The notes below the pieces were generated by a model that was not told the DNA's origin, did no database searches, and saw only the letters and a list, made by a program, of their open reading frames with translations. Positions 25,608 through 33,769 of a DNA stretch of 64,000 nt are shown here, piece by piece. Every line of letters begins with the position of its first letter. Within the stretch, counting starts at the first letter, position 1. This DNA is from Georgenia subflava (GTDB lineage Bacteria > Actinomycetota > Actinomycetes > Actinomycetales > Actinomycetaceae): positions 310,001 through 374,000 of the forward strand of contig NZ_VUKD01000001.1 of NCBI RefSeq assembly GCF_009193155.1, written 5' to 3'. The translations under genes and the position numbers were made by a program.

Positions 25608-26674
25608 TGCTCCACCATCTCCAGCGCTGCCTGCTGGTAGGAGTCGTCGACCAGCGCGTCGAGGTCGATGTCCGCGGTGAGCTCGCCTGCGTCGCGCAGG
25701 ACCTCCTCCTGGAACTCCAGCTTCGCCATGTCGATCCCGGCGTCGGGGTCGACCAGCTCCTTCTCCACGATCAGGTCGTGCATATAGGTGACGATCTCGT
25801 CGTCCGGGGTGGTGCTCATCGCGTCGGCGGCGAGCTGCTTGGCCTCGTCCGGGTTGTCGTAGGCGTACCGCAGCCCCTCGATCAGGCCGGCGAGGTAGCG
25901 CGTGGCGGCCTCGCCGTTCTCGGCCAGGCTGTCGTTGCGGGCGATGATCATGTACCGCGGGTAGTCCGGGATGACGTCCGTGGACAGCGCCAGGACGTTC
26001 ACGCCGTCGGTCTCCGCCTGGGGCACGTAGTCGGCCGGCGAGGAGGCCGCGTCTGCGGTCCCGGCCACGACGGCGCGGTACCGGTCGGCGTTCCCGCCCG
26101 CGTTGACGGGGCTCATGCTCGCCCAGTCGACCCCGGCGTCCTCGACCATCAGCTGCGCCACCAGCGCGGGCAGCCCGGTCGGTGAGGAGATCGCCATGGT
26201 CTTGCCCTCGAGGTCCTCCATGCTCTCGAGCTCGGACTTGGCGTAGATGGCGTAGGGCATGCCGTCCATCGAGGAGCCGATGACGCTCGCATCGAGCCCG
26301 CCCGTGACCTGGGCGATGAACAGCCCACCCGGGCTCTGCTCGATCGCGTCGACCTCGCCCGCCGCGAGCGCCGGGTAGATCTGCGAGGCGCTCTGCAGCT
26401 CGACGAACTCGACGTCGACGCCGTGCTTCTCGTAGAAGCCCTGCTCCTGCGCCATGCGGAGGAACCCGCAGTCGGTGGAGCACGGCATGACGCCGACCGT
26501 CCAGGTGAGCATCTCCTCCGGCGCCGCCTCACTCCCTTCCTCGGTGGCGGCCGAGGTCTCCGGGGGATCCTCGGCGCCGGCGTTGCCGCCGCCGGCGCTG
26601 CAGGCGGCGGCCACGGTGGCGAGCATCGTGACGGTGAGTGCGGTGGTGATGGTGCGGAACCTGCTCAGCTTCAT
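25604..26674 (-). CDS. ABC transporter substrate-binding lipoprotein (NMT1/THI5-like)
   Basis: A 356-residue lipoprotein with lipobox VAAAC (Cys25), a Gly/Glu-rich linker, and the domain signature GFLRMAQEQGFYEKHGVDVEF typical of SsuA/NMT1/THI5 proteins. It captures a small, often N- or S-containing aromatic or sulfonate ligand for the adjoining ABC importer. GAGGAGGA precedes the ATG. It is the first gene of the minus-strand operon, divergent from a signal-less homologue at 26895; GTACT/AAGTAC palindromes lie between them. Confidence 0.94.
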   Translation of the reverse strand: MKLSRFRTITTALTVTMLATVAAACSAGGGNAGAEDPPETSAATEEGSEAAPEEMLTWTVGVMPCSTDCGFLRMAQEQGFYEKHGVDVEFVELQSASQIYPALAAGEVDAIEQSPGGLFIAQVTGGLDASVIGSSMDGMPYAIYAKSELESMEDLEGKTMAISSPTGLPALVAQLMVEDAGVDWASMSPVNAGGNADRYRAVVAGTADAASSPADYVPQAETDGVNVLALSTDVIPDYPRYMIIARNDSLAENGEAATRYLAGLIEGLRYAYDNPDEAKQLAADAMSTTPDDEIVTYMHDLIVEKELVDPDAGIDMAKLEFQEEVLRDAGELTADIDLDALVDDSYQQAALEMVEQ

Positions 26675-26699
26675 GATTCCTCCTCGTCGAGGATTTTGC

Positions 26700-26718
26700 G
26701 GTACTCAAGTACCTGAGT
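26700..26718. promoter_or_regulatory. Candidate MarR operator at the importer promoter
   Basis: GGTACT-CA-AGTACC (26700-26713) overlaps ACTCA-N6-TGAGT (26703-26718), two interleaved palindromes 26 bases before the binding-protein start. The AAGTAC and GTACT half-sites are the same as in the stronger sites at 26842 and 31947. Confidence 0.5.
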
Positions 26719-26841
26719 TGAGTCGCGTTAGAGGTAACGTACCCCGGGTTGACGGTGATGCACAACACACCGCGATCACAGTCTGATCACGCCGGTCGAG
26801 CGGGTGGTTGCCAACACTGTCTTCATCCAGCATGCTACGTC

Positions 26842-26854
26842 AAGTACGGTACTT
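26842..26854. promoter_or_regulatory. Candidate MarR operator in the divergent promoter
   Basis: AAGTAC-G-GTACTT, perfect 6-base arms around one base, 40 bases before the start at 26895. Its first 12 bases are identical to the site before the aldehyde dehydrogenase (31947-31958). Another GTACT follows at 26862-26866. Confidence 0.6.
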
Positions 26855-26894
26855 ACATTACGTACTCGTGTCCCGACCTTTCGAGGGGAACCTC

Positions 26895-27839
26895 ATGCGC
26901 ATCGCCGTACCCGATCTCATCTCCAACTCGTACTTCCCCGCGATCGCGGCCGTGGAGCTCGGGCTGATGCGGGAGGAGGGGCTCGACGTCGAGCTGGACC
27001 TGCTCTTCCCGGTCACCGACGCCGCGCGGGCCCTGCGTGACGGCTCGATCGATCTCCTGGCGGGCGCCGCCCACGCACCGCTGTACGCCGCCGACACCTG
27101 GGGCGGCATCAAGCTCGTCGCGGCGCTGTCGCACAACACCTACTGGCACCTGGTCGTGCGCGCGGACTCGGACGTCGTCGACCTCGCCGGCCTGCGGGAC
27201 CTCCGGATCGGCGCCGCCCCGGGCGTGGACGTCGGTCTCGAGCAGCTGCTGATCGCCTCCGGCGTCGACGTCGACGCCGCCGGCATCACCATCGCGCCGG
27301 TCCCGGGTGCGGACGCGGACAGCGTCTCGTTCGGCGTCACCTCGGCCCGCGCCCTGGCGGACGGGCGCATCGACGCGTTCTGGGCCAACGGGATGGGCAG
27401 CGAGGTCGCCGTCCGCGAGGGGGCCGGCCGGGTCGTCTACGACGCACGCCGCGCCGGCGGCCCCGCGACCCACTTCACGTTCCCGGCGCTCATGACCACG
27501 AGCCGCACGGTCGAGGAGCAGCCCGACGTGGTCGCCGCCGCGGTACGCGCCGTGGTCCGCGCGCAGCAGGTGCTGCGAGAGGACCCCGAGCGGGCCCGCG
27601 CGGTCGGTGAGTCGCTCTTCCCGCCCATGGAGGCGGGTCTCATCGCGGATCTCGTGCGCCGGGACCTGCCCTTCTACGACGCCACGATCACCGAGCAGGA
27701 CGTCGCCGGCATGAACGACTTCGCCACGAGCGCCGGGCTGCTCGCCGCCGACGCCGCCTACACCGACGTCGTCGCCACCCGGTTCGCCCCGCTGTGGACC
27801 TCCGGCGCGCTGGCCACCACCGACGGACGGAGCGCCTGA
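26895..27839 (+). CDS. Signal-less NMT1/THI5-like periplasmic-binding-fold protein
   Basis: A 314-residue protein with the two-lobed SsuA/THI5 fold. It opens directly with MRIAVPDLISNSYFPAIAAVELGLMREEG and has no signal peptide or lipobox. AGGGG lies before the ATG; an upstream in-frame start at 26808 would run through the operator and gives no signal sequence. It is therefore cytoplasmic, unlike its relative across the promoter. It could be an enzyme, as THI5 itself is, or a ligand-binding sensor or carrier protein. Its TGATG overlap with the nitrilase gene suggests a step next to amide hydrolysis. Confidence 0.82.
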   Translation: MRIAVPDLISNSYFPAIAAVELGLMREEGLDVELDLLFPVTDAARALRDGSIDLLAGAAHAPLYAADTWGGIKLVAALSHNTYWHLVVRADSDVVDLAGLRDLRIGAAPGVDVGLEQLLIASGVDVDAAGITIAPVPGADADSVSFGVTSARALADGRIDAFWANGMGSEVAVREGAGRVVYDARRAGGPATHFTFPALMTTSRTVEEQPDVVAAAVRAVVRAQQVLREDPERARAVGESLFPPMEAGLIADLVRRDLPFYDATITEQDVAGMNDFATSAGLLAADAAYTDVVATRFAPLWTSGALATTDGRSA

Positions 27840-28648
27840 TGCGCGTCGCGCTCGTCCAGGTCGCGAGCCCGCCCGAGGAGTCGGTCGAGGACCGGCGTGC
27901 CCGGGTCGGGCAGCTCGTGCGCTCGGCCGCCGGCGCGGACCTGATCGTGCTGCCCGAGCTGTGGGGCGTCGGGTACTTCGCCTTCGACAGCTATGCCGCG
28001 GCCGCCGAGACGCTCGACGGCCCGACCGTCGCCTGGGCCGCGGACCTCGCCCGGGAGCTCGGCGCCCACCTCCACCTCGGCAGCCTCGTCGAGGACGTCG
28101 GCAACGGTCGCTACCGCAACACGGCGGTGCTGGTGGCGCCCGACGGCACGGTCGCGCACGACTACTCCAAGATCCACGTCTTCGGTTACAAGTCGAAGGA
28201 GGCCGAGCTGCTGCAGCCCGGCACCCAGGTGGCGGTGAGCGACACCCCGTTCGGCGCCGTCGGCTCCACCACCTGCTACGACCTGCGCTTCCCCGAGCTC
28301 TGGCGCCGCCTCGTCGACACCGGTGCCGAGCTGGTGGTCGTCCCCGCCGCCTGGCCGGCCGCCCGGCGCGAGCACTGGCGGCTGCTCACCACCGCGCGCG
28401 CCGTCGAGCAGCAGGTCTACGTGATCGCCTGCAACGCCGTCGGCACCCAGGCCGGCACCGAGCTCGGCGGGCACAGCCGCGTGGTGGACCCGTGGGGCAC
28501 GGTGCTCGCCGAGGCGGGCACCGACGAGGGCGTCACCTTCTGCGACCTCGACCCCGCGCTCGTGGGCCAGGTCCGCGACGAGTTCCCGGTCCTCAAGGAC
28601 CGACTGTCCGACTACGGCGCCCTCGCGCGCCAGGGAGGCGAACGCTGA
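27839..28648 (+). CDS. Nitrilase-superfamily carbon-nitrogen hydrolase (amidase type)
   Basis: A 269-residue enzyme with the full triad: Glu40 (VLPELWGVG), Lys111 (DYSKIHVFGYK) and Cys146 (GSTTCYDLRFPELWR). The CYDLRFPE context matches omega-amidase/NIT2 and N-carbamoyl hydrolase branches and not true nitrilases. It would release ammonia from an omega-amide such as maleamate or ketoglutaramate. The start shares one base with the preceding stop. Confidence 0.93.
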   Translation: MRVALVQVASPPEESVEDRRARVGQLVRSAAGADLIVLPELWGVGYFAFDSYAAAAETLDGPTVAWAADLARELGAHLHLGSLVEDVGNGRYRNTAVLVAPDGTVAHDYSKIHVFGYKSKEAELLQPGTQVAVSDTPFGAVGSTTCYDLRFPELWRRLVDTGAELVVVPAAWPAARREHWRLLTTARAVEQQVYVIACNAVGTQAGTELGGHSRVVDPWGTVLAEAGTDEGVTFCDLDPALVGQVRDEFPVLKDRLSDYGALARQGGER

Positions 28649-28649
28649 C

Positions 28650-29366
28650 ATGAGCACCCCGCTGACCTTCGAGGTTCTCGACGACGCAGGCTCGGCCGGC
28701 CCGGACCGGCTCGCCCTGACGGACTACACCGTCGTCGTCGCCGGCTACACCGGGCGCGACGCCGCGGCGGTCCAGCACCACATCGACGAGCTCGCGGCCA
28801 TCGGCATCCCGGCCCCGGACTCGGTCCCGGCGTTCTACCCGATGGACGCGGCCCTGGTCACCCAGGATCCGGCCGTCACGGTCGCGGGCTCCTACACCTC
28901 CGGCGAGGTGGAGCCGGTGCTCGTGCGCGCCGGCGGGGAGCTGTACCTCGGCGTCGGGTCGGACCACACCGACCGGGACCTCGAGCGGGAGAGCGTCGCC
29001 GGTTCGAAGGCCGCCTGCCCCAAGCCGGTCTCGCGCCAGGTGGTGCGGGTCCCCGCCGACCTCGACTGGGACGCCGTCGAGATGGCGAGCGCAGTCGACG
29101 GCGAGCGCTACCAGTCCGGGACCCTGCGCACGTTGCGCGTCCCCACCGACGTCCTCGCCCTGCTCGACGCCGACTCGTCGGCACCGGGTGGCGACCTCGT
29201 GATGTTCGGCGGCACCCTCCCGCTGCTGACGGGCACGTTCGTCGCCGGGTCCGCCTGGGAGCTCGAGCTGCGCCTGCCCGACGGCGTCACGCTGCGCCAC
29301 TCCTACACCGCGGACCGCGCTCCGCGGACCCAGCCCTCCCCCGCCGTCGCCGATCGAGAGGTATGA
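28650..29366 (+). CDS. DUF2848 family protein (fumarylacetoacetase-fold relative)
   Basis: A 238-residue protein that I recognise as DUF2848 from the segment GVGSDHTDRDLERE followed by SKAACPKPVSR (residues about 108-137). The function of the family is not established; its members sit in catabolic clusters. It starts one base after the nitrilase stop, with GGGAGG upstream, and overlaps the cupin gene by four bases. Its position suggests action on the deamidated acid. Confidence 0.8.
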   Translation: MSTPLTFEVLDDAGSAGPDRLALTDYTVVVAGYTGRDAAAVQHHIDELAAIGIPAPDSVPAFYPMDAALVTQDPAVTVAGSYTSGEVEPVLVRAGGELYLGVGSDHTDRDLERESVAGSKAACPKPVSRQVVRVPADLDWDAVEMASAVDGERYQSGTLRTLRVPTDVLALLDADSSAPGGDLVMFGGTLPLLTGTFVAGSAWELELRLPDGVTLRHSYTADRAPRTQPSPAVADREV

Positions 29367-29710
29367 CCATGACCAAGCCGGAGATCGAGTTCACCGCCGT
29401 CGCCCGGACGCCCTTCACCCCGTGCACGGGCGTGGTGCCCGAGCTCACCGAGCGGGTGCTGGCCAGCGACGGCGGCAGCGGCGTCGCCACCCGGATCCTC
29501 AAGTTCGAGCCGGGGACGGACACCACCCCCAACGGGGTGCAGAAGCACGACTTCTGGGAAGAGGTGTACATCCTCGAGGGCAGCATGACGGACCAGCGGC
29601 TGGGCCAGACGTTCGTCGCCGGCGACTACGCCTGCCGCCCGCCGGGCATGGAGCACGGCCCCTGGGTCAGCGAGGACGGCTGCCTGACGTTCGAGGTGCG
29701 CTACCGGTAG
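29363..29710 (+). CDS. Small single-domain cupin
   Basis: A 115-residue cupin. The first motif is relaxed (KHDFWEEVYILEGSM) and the second ends PPGMEHGPW; the metal ligands would be His and Glu from these motifs. It overlaps the DUF2848 gene as ATGA and is the last gene of this plus-strand group. It may be a small dioxygenase or isomerase for a pathway acid; no substrate can be assigned. Confidence 0.85.
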   Translation: MTMTKPEIEFTAVARTPFTPCTGVVPELTERVLASDGGSGVATRILKFEPGTDTTPNGVQKHDFWEEVYILEGSMTDQRLGQTFVAGDYACRPPGMEHGPWVSEDGCLTFEVRYR

Positions 29711-29826
29711 ACGCCGGGGTCCATAATGCATGTGCGGCACCTGGGGGATGTTTCGTCCACGAGGCGCGGCCGGACCGGCCAGTTCTCCCCGCACGACCAG
29801 CAACACCGACCGGACGGAGCACGGCG

Positions 29827-30378
29827 ATGGCGAACCTGCCGGAGACAGCGCGCAGCAACGGCACGATGAACGCCTATGTCGACTGGGCCGACATCCGCGA
29901 CACCGTCCGCAAGACCGACTTCCAGACCTACATCCGCAAGATCGCCGAGGCCAGGTACGTCACCCGCAAGGTGCTGCGGATCGTCAACGACCAGGCGCAG
30001 GAGCACGGGCTCGACCCGCTGGTGCACCAGGCGCTGCTGCAGATCTACGGCAGCGACGGCACCGCGCTGGCCGTGAACGTCCTCGCCAAGCGTCTGGACA
30101 TCGCGCCGGCGTTCGCCTCCCGGCTCGTGCGGGAGCTGGAGAACCTCGGGTACGTGCGCCGGGAGAGCTCGCCGACCGACAAGCGGGTCAAGCACGTCTC
30201 GGCCACGGACGACGGGGTCGCGATGCTGGAGCAGATCGACCAGTCCGTCTACCACCACATCTCGTACTTCCACCGGCAGTTCGACGAGGAGCAGAAGATG
30301 GCGGCGCTGTCGATCTTCGCGTTCTACGTGGGCCTCGACTCGAGCTCGCCGGTCGCGCGCGCCATCCGCGAGGGCTGA
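29827..30378 (+). CDS. MarR-family transcriptional regulator
   Basis: A 183-residue winged-helix regulator with the DNA-binding part LAVNVLAKRLDIAPAFASRLVRELENLGYVRRE and wing SSPTDKRVKHVSATDDG, flanked by dimerisation helices. GGAG lies eight bases before the ATG at 29827. It is separated from the cupin gene by 116 bases and so may have its own promoter. It is the only regulator within this catabolic block and the natural candidate for binding the AAGTAC-n-GTACT sites. Confidence 0.92.
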   Translation: MANLPETARSNGTMNAYVDWADIRDTVRKTDFQTYIRKIAEARYVTRKVLRIVNDQAQEHGLDPLVHQALLQIYGSDGTALAVNVLAKRLDIAPAFASRLVRELENLGYVRRESSPTDKRVKHVSATDDGVAMLEQIDQSVYHHISYFHRQFDEEQKMAALSIFAFYVGLDSSSPVARAIREG

Positions 30379-30382
30379 AGCG

Positions 30383-31930
30383 CTACGCCCGGAACTTGAT
30401 GTGCACGCTCTTGGTCTGCAGGTAGCTGCGGAGCTCGTCGATGCTCTCCTCGCGCCCGACGCCGCTGTCCTTCCAGCCGCCGAACGGGGTGCCCCAGTAG
30501 TGCGTCGTGCTGTCGTTGACCCAGACGTAGCCCGCCTCCACCTCGTCGGCCAGCCGTAGGGCGCGGTTGACGTCATCGGTCCAGATGCTTGCGGTGAGGC
30601 CGTAGTCGACGGCGTTCACCTGCTCGAGCAGCGCCTCCTCGTTCTCCCACCGGAATGCGGCGACCAAAGGGCCGAACACCTCGTCCCGGGCCAATGGCGA
30701 GCCAGGGGCGACGTCGGCGAAGAGGGTCGGCGCCACGAAGTAGCCGTCCTCGGGCACGCGCGCGTCGTCCAGCCCGCCGGTGACGAGACGCGCCCCCGCG
30801 GACTCGGCGTCACCGATGAAGCCGCGGACCCGCTGCGCGTGCTGTGCGCTGATAAGCGGCCCCATGTCGACCTCGGGGTCGTAGGCCGGGCCCAGCCGCA
30901 GCGCGGCGAAACGGTCGGCCACGCGCTCGAGGAGCTCGTCGTGGATGCTCGTGTGCACGAACAGCCGCGACGTGGAGCCGCACGACTGCCCCTGGTTGGC
31001 GCGCAGGTTCATCGCCTTGACGACCTCCTGCGCCGCGCGGTCGAGGTCGACGTCGTCGCACACGATCATCGGGTTCTTGCCACCGAGCTCGAGCGAGACC
31101 GACCGGACGGCGTTCGACGCTGCGCGCTGCTGGATGAGCCGGCCGGTGGCCACGCTCCCGGTGAAGGCGATGCGCCGGACGAGCGGGTGCGTCACCAGCG
31201 CGTCCCCGGTCGCTCCGTCGCCGGTGACGATGCTGAACACCCCGGGCGGGAAGGCCTGCCGGACGAGGTCCCCGAGGAGGACGGCGGACATCGGGGTCTG
31301 CTCGGCCGGCTTGAGCACGACGGCGTTGCCGGCGATGAGCGCGGCGAGGCTGCCCTTGACCGCGAACAGCAGGGGGTGGTTGTAGGCGACGATCTTCGCG
31401 ACGACGCCGTACGGCGCGGTGCGGGTGTAGTGCAGCACGCGGTCGTCCGGCAGCACCTCCCCGCGCAGCGACAGCGCCAGCCCGGACCAGCCTCGGATCG
31501 CGTTGGTCGCGCCTGCGACGTCGCCGAACATGCGCTGGACCGGAAGACCTGCGTCGATCGCGTCGGCGATCGCCAGCTCGGTCGCGTGCTCGTCGACGAG
31601 GCGGCGGAGCGCGTCGAGGCACGCCGCGCGCTCCATGACGCTCGTGCGCGCCCAGGCTCGTTGCGCCTCGGCCGCTGCGACCACCGCGGCGTCCACGTCC
31701 TCGGCCCCGGCGACGGCGTAGGAGGCCCAGACCCGCCCGGTCGACGGGTCTGTGCTCGCTCGTGTCACCGTCGAGCGGGGGGCGACCCAGTCGCCACCCA
31801 CCAGAAGTGCCGGCTCACGCGTGCCGATCTCGGCAAACGCGCGCCCGACCTGCTGCGCCGTTACTGACTGAGGCTTCTCGACAGTCGGCCGGGGTTCCGC
31901 CACGGTCGAGGAGGACAGGCTGTGTTCCAT
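30383..31930 (-). CDS. NAD(P)-dependent aldehyde dehydrogenase
   Basis: A 515-residue ALDH with Asn184 (YNHP), general base Glu281 (LELGGKN) and nucleophile Cys317 (GQSCGSTSR). It oxidises an aldehyde to an acid and would complete side-chain or ring-fragment oxidation in this cluster. The start ATG lies seven bases after a TATACT -10 element and lacks a ribosome site, so its mRNA may be leaderless. It converges on the MarR gene, with four bases between their stops. Confidence 0.94.
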   Translation of the reverse strand: MEHSLSSSTVAEPRPTVEKPQSVTAQQVGRAFAEIGTREPALLVGGDWVAPRSTVTRASTDPSTGRVWASYAVAGAEDVDAAVVAAAEAQRAWARTSVMERAACLDALRRLVDEHATELAIADAIDAGLPVQRMFGDVAGATNAIRGWSGLALSLRGEVLPDDRVLHYTRTAPYGVVAKIVAYNHPLLFAVKGSLAALIAGNAVVLKPAEQTPMSAVLLGDLVRQAFPPGVFSIVTGDGATGDALVTHPLVRRIAFTGSVATGRLIQQRAASNAVRSVSLELGGKNPMIVCDDVDLDRAAQEVVKAMNLRANQGQSCGSTSRLFVHTSIHDELLERVADRFAALRLGPAYDPEVDMGPLISAQHAQRVRGFIGDAESAGARLVTGGLDDARVPEDGYFVAPTLFADVAPGSPLARDEVFGPLVAAFRWENEEALLEQVNAVDYGLTASIWTDDVNRALRLADEVEAGYVWVNDSTTHYWGTPFGGWKDSGVGREESIDELRSYLQTKSVHIKFRA

Positions 31931-31937
31931 GCCACTT

Positions 31938-31958
31938 AGTATAGATAAGTACGGTACT
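31938..31958 (-). promoter_or_regulatory. -10 box and overlapping MarR operator of the aldehyde dehydrogenase gene
   Basis: On the minus strand TATACT (31943-31938) is seven bases from the ATG, and AGTACCGTACTT (31958-31947) lies just upstream, where a bound repressor would block RNA polymerase. The operator is the same 12-mer as at 26842-26853. No good -35 hexamer is visible. Confidence 0.55.
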
Positions 31959-32091
31959 CAACAGCCATAGTTTGCGCATGGTCGCTCCGACATGAGCTAC
32001 CGAGACGTTCCGCAGGCACTCATCGTCGCCAAGCCCTATCGCGTATGACGTTGTGCCCGTACCGTGGGTCTTCACAGAGATGTGGAGCTAC

Positions 32092-33456
32092 ATGCGCTCA
32101 GCACGCGGGCCTACGGGACGGGTGGGGACGACACAGGTCCTCCTCCGCTGGTTGGCCTGCGCCCTCGGTACGGTCGCCGCTCTGGTCGTCGGAGCGTTCC
32201 TCTTCACGAGCGTCGCGCTGGCGAACGAGCAGCCAGGTCCGGACGAGACCGGTGGGCTTCCGTTCGATACCGCGGTTCTCTCCGCAGCATCGACGGGGGT
32301 GATCGTCGAGCCGTCGCCGGAAGCTCTGGTGACGCCGACCCCGGAGCCGGACGCCGAGGCGATGCTCGCGACCGCGCCGGACCCCGAACCGTCGGTCGAG
32401 CCCGCGCCGACAGCTGATGCCACGGAGCCGACCCCGGACCCCGAACCGACGCCCGACCCCACCCCGGCACCAGACCCGCTGCCCACCCCCGATCCTCAGC
32501 CCACGCCCGACCCCAATCCCACTCCCGACCCCACTCCGACGCCAGACCCGCTCCCTGCACCAGAACCTGAGCCGACACCGGAGCCGACGCCGGAACCCGG
32601 ACCCACCCCGACGCCCGAGCCGGTCCCGACGCCCGAGCCGGAACCGACACCAGAACCTGAGCCGACACCGCTACCGGCACCCGAGCCGTCGCCGGCTCCG
32701 GTGCCCGAGCCCCAGCCGTCGCCGGCTCCGGCACCCGAGCCGTCGCCCGCACCCGAGCCCGCCCCGTCGCCAGCACCTGCTCCGTTGCCCGAACCCGTCG
32801 AGACTCCAGCGCCCGCACCCGCACCACCGGCCGGATCCGCCCCGACGAGTCCCGAGACGGGAACCACCGCGCCGGCAGGGCCCGCCCCGCTCTCGAAGCC
32901 CGTCCCCGTCGCCGACGAGGAGCAGGCCGACGCTCCCGCTCCGACGAGCGGCCCAGCACCGTCCGCGGACGCCGAGGCGTCGCCGGAGGACGCCGAGAGC
33001 AGAATCACCGTCGACCCACGGACCCTCCCCGGCGCCGCGGACATGGGCAGGCTGCTGGCAAAGGAGCCGGCGGGCACCATGATCGCCATCACGGTGGCAC
33101 CGTCGACGGTCGACGGGGCGTCGGGCTCGACCGTCTCCTGGCGAGCGGTACCGGGGCGAACGGCCATGCACGCCGACAGCGGCACGGACTACGGCCCGGG
33201 TCCGTTCCAGAAGAACGGGCCGCAGCAGGACAACGCTCCGCTGCCGCCACCACCCACCGGCCACAGCACCGTGCGCGACATGCCGTCGCCCACCCGCACC
33301 GGGTTCAACGACGACCTCGCCGGCCAGGTCGGCCGGTCCTTCGCCACCCAGCCGGTGATCGTGCGCACGCACCACGACGACGCAGAGTCGAGCGCGCACC
33401 CGACCGGTCTCATGCCGTCGTCCTTCTCCCTCAGGGCCCCACCGACGCAGGGCTGA
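32092..33456 (+). CDS. Secreted proline-rich repeat protein
   Basis: A 454-residue protein with a signal peptide (a basic head, then hydrophobic CALGTVAALVVGAFLFTSV, cleavage likely after VALA). Then come about 170 residues of Pro-Glu/Asp/Thr/Ala-Pro repeats (PTPDP, PEPTP, PAPEPSP) and a less repetitive C-terminal region of about 190 residues with no domain I recognise. Start choice: ATG at 32092 with GGAG four bases upstream; a GTG at 32053 is possible. The Pro-rich part should span or lie in the cell wall. The neighbouring LCP ligases suggest a wall-related role. No sorting motif is seen. Confidence 0.75.
   Translation: MRSARGPTGRVGTTQVLLRWLACALGTVAALVVGAFLFTSVALANEQPGPDETGGLPFDTAVLSAASTGVIVEPSPEALVTPTPEPDAEAMLATAPDPEPSVEPAPTADATEPTPDPEPTPDPTPAPDPLPTPDPQPTPDPNPTPDPTPTPDPLPAPEPEPTPEPTPEPGPTPTPEPVPTPEPEPTPEPEPTPLPAPEPSPAPVPEPQPSPAPAPEPSPAPEPAPSPAPAPLPEPVETPAPAPAPPAGSAPTSPETGTTAPAGPAPLSKPVPVADEEQADAPAPTSGPAPSADAEASPEDAESRITVDPRTLPGAADMGRLLAKEPAGTMIAITVAPSTVDGASGSTVSWRAVPGRTAMHADSGTDYGPGPFQKNGPQQDNAPLPPPPTGHSTVRDMPSPTRTGFNDDLAGQVGRSFATQPVIVRTHHDDAESSAHPTGLMPSSFSLRAPPTQG
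32430..32830 (+). repeat. Degenerate 6-9 base tandem repeats coding Pro-Thr/Glu/Asp/Ala-Pro
   Basis: CCGACRCCMGA- and CCMGAGCCG-type units are repeated in the reading frame of the proline-rich protein. They are in-frame and drifted, so the repeat is a coding feature and not a CRISPR or VNTR locus with spacers. Confidence 0.7.
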
Positions 33457-33608
33457 GCACGGCGTCGTGATCGACGGCGCACACCTCGGGTGCCACGGCA
33501 CCCGCACAGTCGTGGTGAGTCGATCCTGATGATGACGCGCAGGGGGCCTGTCATCGACCGACCACCGTGACCACCGACTTGGCCAGCCGTACGGCGGCCG
33601 ACCGACGC

Positions 33609-33638
33609 AGCGGCGTGGACCTCCGGGTCCACGCCGCT
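33609..33638. terminator. Bidirectional hairpin between the proline-rich gene and the LCP gene
   Basis: AGCGGCGTGGAC and its exact complement enclose the 6-base loop CTCCGG, followed by TCTCTGT. Genes converge on it from both sides (stops at 33456 and 33770). The rest of the roughly 310-base gap holds nothing recognisable. Confidence 0.65.
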
Positions 33639-33769
33639 TCTCTGTCCGGGAGCGACGGCACCACCTGCGGCGGCGTGGGCCATTCGGCCCCTCACCGGGC
33701 GGCCCGGTCAGTGCGCGCCCACCGTGCCGTTCAGGTTCATCGACTTGCGGCCGGCACGGCTCTCCCTGG

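Noticed and set aside
32430-32830. Tandem repeats considered as a CRISPR array or VNTR
   Set aside because: Units are 6-9 bases, drifted and in frame, with no unique spacers.
32496-33185. 229-residue Gly/Ser-rich minus-strand frame opposite the proline-rich gene
   Set aside because: It is the mirror of the Pro-x repeats; the plus-strand product has a signal peptide and a ribosome site, this one has neither.
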